Positions 60,029 to 64,000 of a stretch of 64,000 nucleotides of DNA are shown here, in pieces. Origin of the DNA: JAFMJV01 sp963800275 (GTDB lineage Bacteria > Chloroflexota > Limnocylindria > Limnocylindrales > CSP1-4); contig CAWDAI010000003.1 of NCBI GenBank assembly GCA_963800275.1, positions 1 to 64,000 of the forward strand, given 5' to 3'. Both the position numbers and the translations under genes were made by a program. Numbering within the stretch: position 1 is the first letter of the stretch; each line of letters begins with the position of its first letter. The notes under the pieces are model-generated. The model saw nothing but the letters and a program-made list of their open reading frames with translations, made no database searches and was not told the DNA's origin.

Positions 60029-61263
60029 CGGGCGCTCCGGAAATCACGGTACAGCGCCAGGGCTGCGGCCTCGGGGTCAGCGTAGAAGGCCGCTCCGTCG
60101 ACCTCCAGGCGGGCGCGCGCCGAGGGCTCCCCGATGATGGGGCCAGAGGCGATGAAGCGTCGGAGGACCTCTGCGTGTGGCTTCAACGAGCCATCGGGAC
60201 GGACCAGCCCGAAGTGCCGTTCGTGCAGCTGGATATCGCATGGCGGGCGGTCCCACAACGACTCGTGGTAGTCGGCGAAGCACCAGATCATCGCGCCGCG
60301 GGAACCGACCTCCACCAATCGCGGCAGCACCTGCTCGAGGTGCTCGGCCAGGCGCTCTTCGCCGACCATGACCTGGCGGTAGGCGCGGCCGCCGCGGCTC
60401 CAGCGCCAGTCCACTGTATCCGAGCCCGGTGGTGCGGTGCAGGCGCCGAACTCCTCCATCATCGTGGGCTTGCCTGAGAGGGCCGCGGTGAGGGCGGTGG
60501 CGAAGGGCACGGTGTCAGGGTCGAGGGGATCACCCCCGAAGTTGGCGTAGATGGGATAGGCGTGCATGACCGCGAAGTCGGCGGCCGCGAAGACCTGGTC
60601 CACGCGCAGGTGGTTGTGACTGCTGAGGGAAGGAGCGTGCAGACCCACCGTGCGGTGCCGGGCGGGATCGAGCTCAGCCATCAAGCCCAGCATGCGGGCG
60701 GCCCAGGCAGCGCCGTCCTCGTCGGTCGCCGGCAGCGCGAAGTTGTCCGGCTCGTTGCCCAGGTTCCAAGACCAGACGCCGGGATGTCCGGCCAACCGCC
60801 CGATGACCGTGCGCAGCTGCAGCTCTGCCGCCTCGAGGGCCAGCGGGTCGGTGTACGGGTCACGGTAGGGGCCGGCGTCGAGGTCACCGGCGCTGATGAC
60901 CTGGCGACCAGCGGGCACGGGCTCGTTGCCGCCCAGCAGCCACGATGGCGCCCAGTTGGGCCCGCTCATGTGCCCGGTGAAGAAGGTCACGTCGAGCCCG
61001 AGTCCCCGTGCTGCCGCCAGCTCACAGACGGTCTCCAGGTGTGCGAGGGCCGTCTCGGAGACGGCCCGGGGCGTGGGCTGGAAGTCTTCCCACAGCAGGA
61101 AGATGCGTACCAGGCGCAGGCCCAGTTCGGCGATGAGGTCGAACTCCTCGGCGACCTCGACGGGCTCGAAGTCCTGCCACCAGTACATGGCTTTACGCCG
61201 GGGCCAGTAGTTGACCCCCAGCGGGAAGGGCTGACCGAGAGCAAGGTCGTCGAGCACGGTCAA
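60025..61263 (-). CDS. Glycoside hydrolase, GH5-like (mannanase/mannosidase type)
   Basis: 412 residues, no signal peptide, so cytoplasmic. TIM barrel with GVNYWPRRKAMYWW at the start, acid/base Glu in WNLGNEPDN and nucleophile Glu in MMEEFGAC, matching clan GH-A endo-beta-mannanase/mannosidase-like proteins. It probably cleaves beta-1,4-linked mannosides or glucosides taken up as oligosaccharides. It is encoded directly after an alpha-galactosidase with a 4-base overlap, which together suggests galactomannan or similar oligosaccharides as the substrate. The family assignment is firm; substrate is inferred. Confidence 0.8.
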   Translation of the reverse strand: MTVLDDLALGQPFPLGVNYWPRRKAMYWWQDFEPVEVAEEFDLIAELGLRLVRIFLLWEDFQPTPRAVSETALAHLETVCELAAARGLGLDVTFFTGHMSGPNWAPSWLLGGNEPVPAGRQVISAGDLDAGPYRDPYTDPLALEAAELQLRTVIGRLAGHPGVWSWNLGNEPDNFALPATDEDGAAWAARMLGLMAELDPARHRTVGLHAPSLSSHNHLRVDQVFAAADFAVMHAYPIYANFGGDPLDPDTVPFATALTAALSGKPTMMEEFGACTAPPGSDTVDWRWSRGGRAYRQVMVGEERLAEHLEQVLPRLVEVGSRGAMIWCFADYHESLWDRPPCDIQLHERHFGLVRPDGSLKPHAEVLRRFIASGPIIGEPSARARLEVDGAAFYADPEAAALALYRDFRSAR

Positions 61264-63485
61264 GGCACCAGGTCCAGCTCGAAGATGCGGGCCTGGAAGT
61301 CACCGCGGAACTGCGATTCCCAGGCGTGGTCATCGAGGAAGAGGCCCTGCTGCATGAGCTCGTCGCCGCCGCGCTCCGACTCGTTGGCACGCACGACCCA
61401 GTCGTCCGCCGGGGGCCATACCCGCACGCGGTAGCGCGCTGCTGGGTCCAGGCCCCGCAGACGCAGCAGCTTGGGGCCGGGCAACGGCCGCGAGAGGGTC
61501 CGGTACCAGCCCACCAGCGCGGCCGAGCGATCATCGGCCACCACCGACCAGGCGGTCTCGTTGCCGTCGCCCTCGAAGGGGCTCACCAGCCGGTGGAAAC
61601 GCCCGTGGTGCAGCAGCTCGCGGTGGTCCTTGTACCAGGCGACCTGGGCCCGGACCGCCTCCAGCTCGACCTCGTCGAGGGCGCGCGGGTCGAGCTCGTA
61701 GCCGAGGTTGCCGAAGAAGGCCACGGCGGCGCGGGTGTCGAGGGGCGTGGTCCGTCCCGTCTGGTGATTGGGTACGGCGCTGACGTGCGCACCCATGGCC
61801 ACCAGCGGGTACACCAGCGAGGTCCCGTACTGGATGTGCTGTCGCTCCACCGCGTCGGTCACGTCGCTGGTCCAGGCCTGGGGTGCGAAGGCGAGCATGC
61901 CAGGGTCGTTTCGTCCACCGCCGCCTGCGCACGACTCGAAGAGGATGTCGGGGAAGCGCTCGGTCAGTCGCGAGTAGAGGTCGTAGACACCGAGCGTGTA
62001 GCGATGGAAGAACTCGTCCTGCCGATCGGCCGGGAGCGAGGTGCTGTAGGGCTCAGTGATGACGCGGTTGTGGTCCCACTTGACGTAGGCGATGGGCGCG
62101 CTCGCGAGGAGGCTGCCGATCACCCGCTCGAGGTAGTCGACGACCTCGCGGTTGGCCAGGTCCAGCACGTACTGGTTGCGGATCTCCGAGCGGGGCCGCC
62201 CGGGAAAGCCGACGGCCCATTCAGGGTGGAGCTCGAAGAGCCGACTGCGCGGGCTGACCATCTCCGGCTCGATCCAGATCCCGAAGAGCAGGCCCAGCTC
62301 GTTGACCCGCTCGACCAGGTCGGGCAGGCCCGATGGCAGCTTGCGCAGGTCGACCGTCCAGTCGCCGAGGCTGGAGGTGTCATCATCACGCTGCCCGAAC
62401 CAGCCGTCGTCGAGCACGAAGAGCTCGGCGCCGAGCTCCTTGGCGGCAGAGGCCATCTCCACCAGGGCGTCCTCGTCGAAGTCGAAGTAGGTACCCTCCC
62501 AGCTGTTGACCAGCACCGGGCGGGGCCGGTCGCGCCAGGTGCCGGACGCCAGCCGTTCGCGGTAGAGCCGGTGGTAGGCATCGGACACGCCCCCGACGCC
62601 TTCGTCCGACCAGACCAGCACGGCCTCGGGGATCTGCAGGTCCATGCCCGCGGAGATGTGCCAGCGGACCGTCTCGGGGTCCAGGCCCACGCGCGCACGA
62701 ACCGTGCCGAAGGCGTCGACCTCGGCCTCGGCGCGGAAGTTGCCCGAGTAGACCAGTGACATGCCGATGGCCTCGCCGGCAGCCTCGGTGGTGGCGGGAC
62801 GGCGAAGCAGCAGGAACGGGTTCTGCTGATGGCCTGAGGTGCCACGCTGGCTGCGCACGCCGCGCACCCCTGACACCAGCGGGGCATCGACGATATGGGT
62901 CTCCCGGCCCCAGGCCCCAGTCAGCTGCAGCAGGTGCCAATCTGCATCGGGCAGGTCGAGCACGGCGCTCATGGCGGTCGTCAGCTTGACATCCGTGGGT
63001 CCCTCGTTGATGACCCGCAGGCTGCGCGTCAGCACCGGCCGGTCTGCATAGATGGTCGTGAACAGGCGCACGCGCATGCTGGAGTTGCCATCGACGAGGC
63101 AGATCTCGACCGTGTCGGCCTCCGCGTCATGCTCCACGTAAGTGCTGGGCAGCCCGTCGAGAGGGGGCTTGCCCGAGTGGATCTCATGCGAGCGATAGAG
63201 CAGGTCCAGGACCGTGCTGCCGTCAGCGTGCCGGACCGTCAGACCCGGCACACGGAAATCCCCGCTGCCCGCGGTGGGCAGCTCCAGCGCGACCGGGTCG
63301 AGCACGCGGTTATAGCGGGCCACGTAGGAGCTGCGAACGAAGTGGGCATAATCGCGGCCGGTGGCCAGTCGCGGCCCGAAGTAGAGGTGCGCCAGGGTGC
63401 CCGAGCCCAGCACGCGCATGATGTAGCTCATGCGTTCGTTGTACAGATGCAGCTGACGCTCGCGCTCGAGCCACTCGATCGGCAT
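61260..63485 (-). CDS. Alpha-galactosidase, GH36
   Basis: 741 residues. N-terminal beta-supersandwich (about 1-320), (beta/alpha)8 barrel with VLDDGWFGQRDDD, nucleophile Asp in YVKWDHNR, ESCAGGGGRNDPGML and acid/base Asp in WTSDVTDA, then a C-terminal beta domain. These are the signatures of GH36 retaining alpha-galactosidases. It removes terminal alpha-galactose from oligosaccharides in the cytoplasm (no signal peptide). First gene of a three-gene operon with the GH5 and GNAT-like genes. ATG 63485 follows GAAGGAG. Confidence 0.9.
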   Translation of the reverse strand: MPIEWLERERQLHLYNERMSYIMRVLGSGTLAHLYFGPRLATGRDYAHFVRSSYVARYNRVLDPVALELPTAGSGDFRVPGLTVRHADGSTVLDLLYRSHEIHSGKPPLDGLPSTYVEHDAEADTVEICLVDGNSSMRVRLFTTIYADRPVLTRSLRVINEGPTDVKLTTAMSAVLDLPDADWHLLQLTGAWGRETHIVDAPLVSGVRGVRSQRGTSGHQQNPFLLLRRPATTEAAGEAIGMSLVYSGNFRAEAEVDAFGTVRARVGLDPETVRWHISAGMDLQIPEAVLVWSDEGVGGVSDAYHRLYRERLASGTWRDRPRPVLVNSWEGTYFDFDEDALVEMASAAKELGAELFVLDDGWFGQRDDDTSSLGDWTVDLRKLPSGLPDLVERVNELGLLFGIWIEPEMVSPRSRLFELHPEWAVGFPGRPRSEIRNQYVLDLANREVVDYLERVIGSLLASAPIAYVKWDHNRVITEPYSTSLPADRQDEFFHRYTLGVYDLYSRLTERFPDILFESCAGGGGRNDPGMLAFAPQAWTSDVTDAVERQHIQYGTSLVYPLVAMGAHVSAVPNHQTGRTTPLDTRAAVAFFGNLGYELDPRALDEVELEAVRAQVAWYKDHRELLHHGRFHRLVSPFEGDGNETAWSVVADDRSAALVGWYRTLSRPLPGPKLLRLRGLDPAARYRVRVWPPADDWVVRANESERGGDELMQQGLFLDDHAWESQFRGDFQARIFELDLVP

Positions 63486-63639
63486 GGCGGGCTCGCTCCT
63501 TCCTCTCACCGCGGCGTCACGGCGCCGTCGGTCCATCCTCGCGAGCGATGGTACGACGGTAATTGCGCTTCGGTCTGGCAGATACGCCTCGACTGGACTA
63601 CGATACGCACCGTCTCGCCCCATATCGAGGTTCCTGTCC

Positions 63640-63918
63640 GTGAAGAAGACCCTGATCACCGCTGCGCTCGTCGCCAGCATCAGCGCATTCGCCGTGGCCT
63701 GCGGTGGCGATGAAGCCACTCCCGAGCCCACGACACCGGCTCAGGCCGCCGAGTCCATGGCTGCCGAGGTCGAGAGCGCGGCCGCGTCGATGCAGGCAGA
63801 GGTCGAAGGCGCCGCCGAGTCCATGGCTGCCGAGGTCGAGAGCGCGGCCGCGTCGATGCAGGCAGAGGTCGAAGGCGCCGCTGAGTCCATGGTCGCCGAA
63901 GCGTCGCCGGCTGCCTAG
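63640..63918 (+). CDS. Small lipoprotein with 11-residue helical repeats
   Basis: 92 residues. KKTLITAALVASISAFAVAC is a lipoprotein signal with the lipidated Cys at 21. After a short linker (GGDEATPEPTTPAQ) come five 11-residue units: AAESMAAEVES and AAASMQAEVEG alternating, the last decayed. Such hendecad repeats form a long amphipathic or coiled-coil helix with Met/Val on one side and Glu/Ser on the other. It would form a short acidic helical rod on the outer face of the membrane. GTG start; divergent from the alpha-galactosidase. Function unknown. Confidence 0.75.
   Translation: MKKTLITAALVASISAFAVACGGDEATPEPTTPAQAAESMAAEVESAAASMQAEVEGAAESMAAEVESAAASMQAEVEGAAESMVAEASPAA
63748..63890 (+). 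repeat. 66-bp coding repeat, 2.2 copies
   Basis: The 66-base unit starting gccgagtccatggctgccga repeats at 63748 and 63814 with near identity, and a diverged third copy begins at 63880. Each unit encodes two 11-residue helical repeats. Confidence 0.9.
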
Positions 63919-63935
63919 TCACCACACTCCTCCGC

Positions 63936-63967
63936 GAATGGCCGTCCGGTCCACCGGGCGGCCATTC
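63936..63967 (+). terminator. Hairpin after the repeat lipoprotein gene
   Basis: GAATGGCCG and CCGG pair with CCGG and CGGCCATTC around a TCCA loop, with one mismatch; followed by TGGTTC. It begins 18 bases past the stop. Confidence 0.8.
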
Positions 63968-64000
63968 TGGTTCGGGGCGGCCTCAGCTCCAGTCGGGTTC

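Overview
The window is high-GC DNA (about two thirds G+C by eye) with densely packed genes on both strands, many of them overlapping by 4 bases. Gene content (nifJ followed by a dihydroorotate-dehydrogenase-like gene, bactofilins, a large cyclase-ATPase regulator, a LuxR-type ATPase regulator, a DUF6062-type cysteine protein, a ribose-type ABC transporter with a DUF2291 partner, sugar-specific glycosidases) fits an uncultured heterotrophic member of the Chloroflexota. This is inferred from gene families only; there is no rRNA in the window. About 15 reading frames break at single-base indels, mostly in short homopolymers, which looks like sequencing error rather than gene decay.

Layout. 0.1-5 kb: two paralogous methyltransferases, a secreted protein, a membrane protein and repeat-filled spacers. 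5-17.5 kb: guanine deaminase, xylulokinase, a three-subunit xanthine-dehydrogenase-type molybdoenzyme, a cyclase/ATPase regulator, a MocA-like molybdenum cofactor cytidylyltransferase and an XRE regulator; the deaminase, molybdoenzyme and MocA make a plausible guanine-to-urate route. 17.9-20.7 kb: a YyaL/DUF255 thioredoxin-domain gene split in two by a sulfotransferase gene. 20.7-30 kb: HAD phosphatase, DUF6062 protein, cupredoxin lipoprotein, LuxR-type ATPase regulator, orphan DNA methyltransferase, M20 amidohydrolase, bactofilin and a membrane protein. 30-41.6 kb: sugar or polyol catabolism (AroE-like and Gfo/Idh/MocA dehydrogenases, FGGY kinase, split transketolase, SorC regulator, DUF2291, ABC transporter). 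41.6-44.3 kb: minisatellites, a truncated VOC gene, tRNA-Ile(UAU) and an IS3-family element. 44.3-58.9 kb: a lysine-free aminotransferase-fold protein, ATP-dependent DNA ligase, GNAT, nifJ with its DHOD-like partner, polymer-forming membrane protein, LON-domain protein, ErpA, CAP-domain protein, thiolase and hydrolase. 58.9-64 kb: PPOX-family protein, then an alpha-galactosidase/GH5/GNAT operon and a small repeat lipoprotein.

Two architecture features recur. First, many monocistronic genes carry a TANNNT hexamer 6-10 bases before the start codon, which is what leaderless transcription would produce, whereas most genes without it have a Shine-Dalgarno sequence. Second, most spacers longer than about 200 bases are filled with short tandem repeats (22, 33, 36, 46, about 63 bp) or diverged dispersed repeats, and one such array was hit by the IS3-family element.
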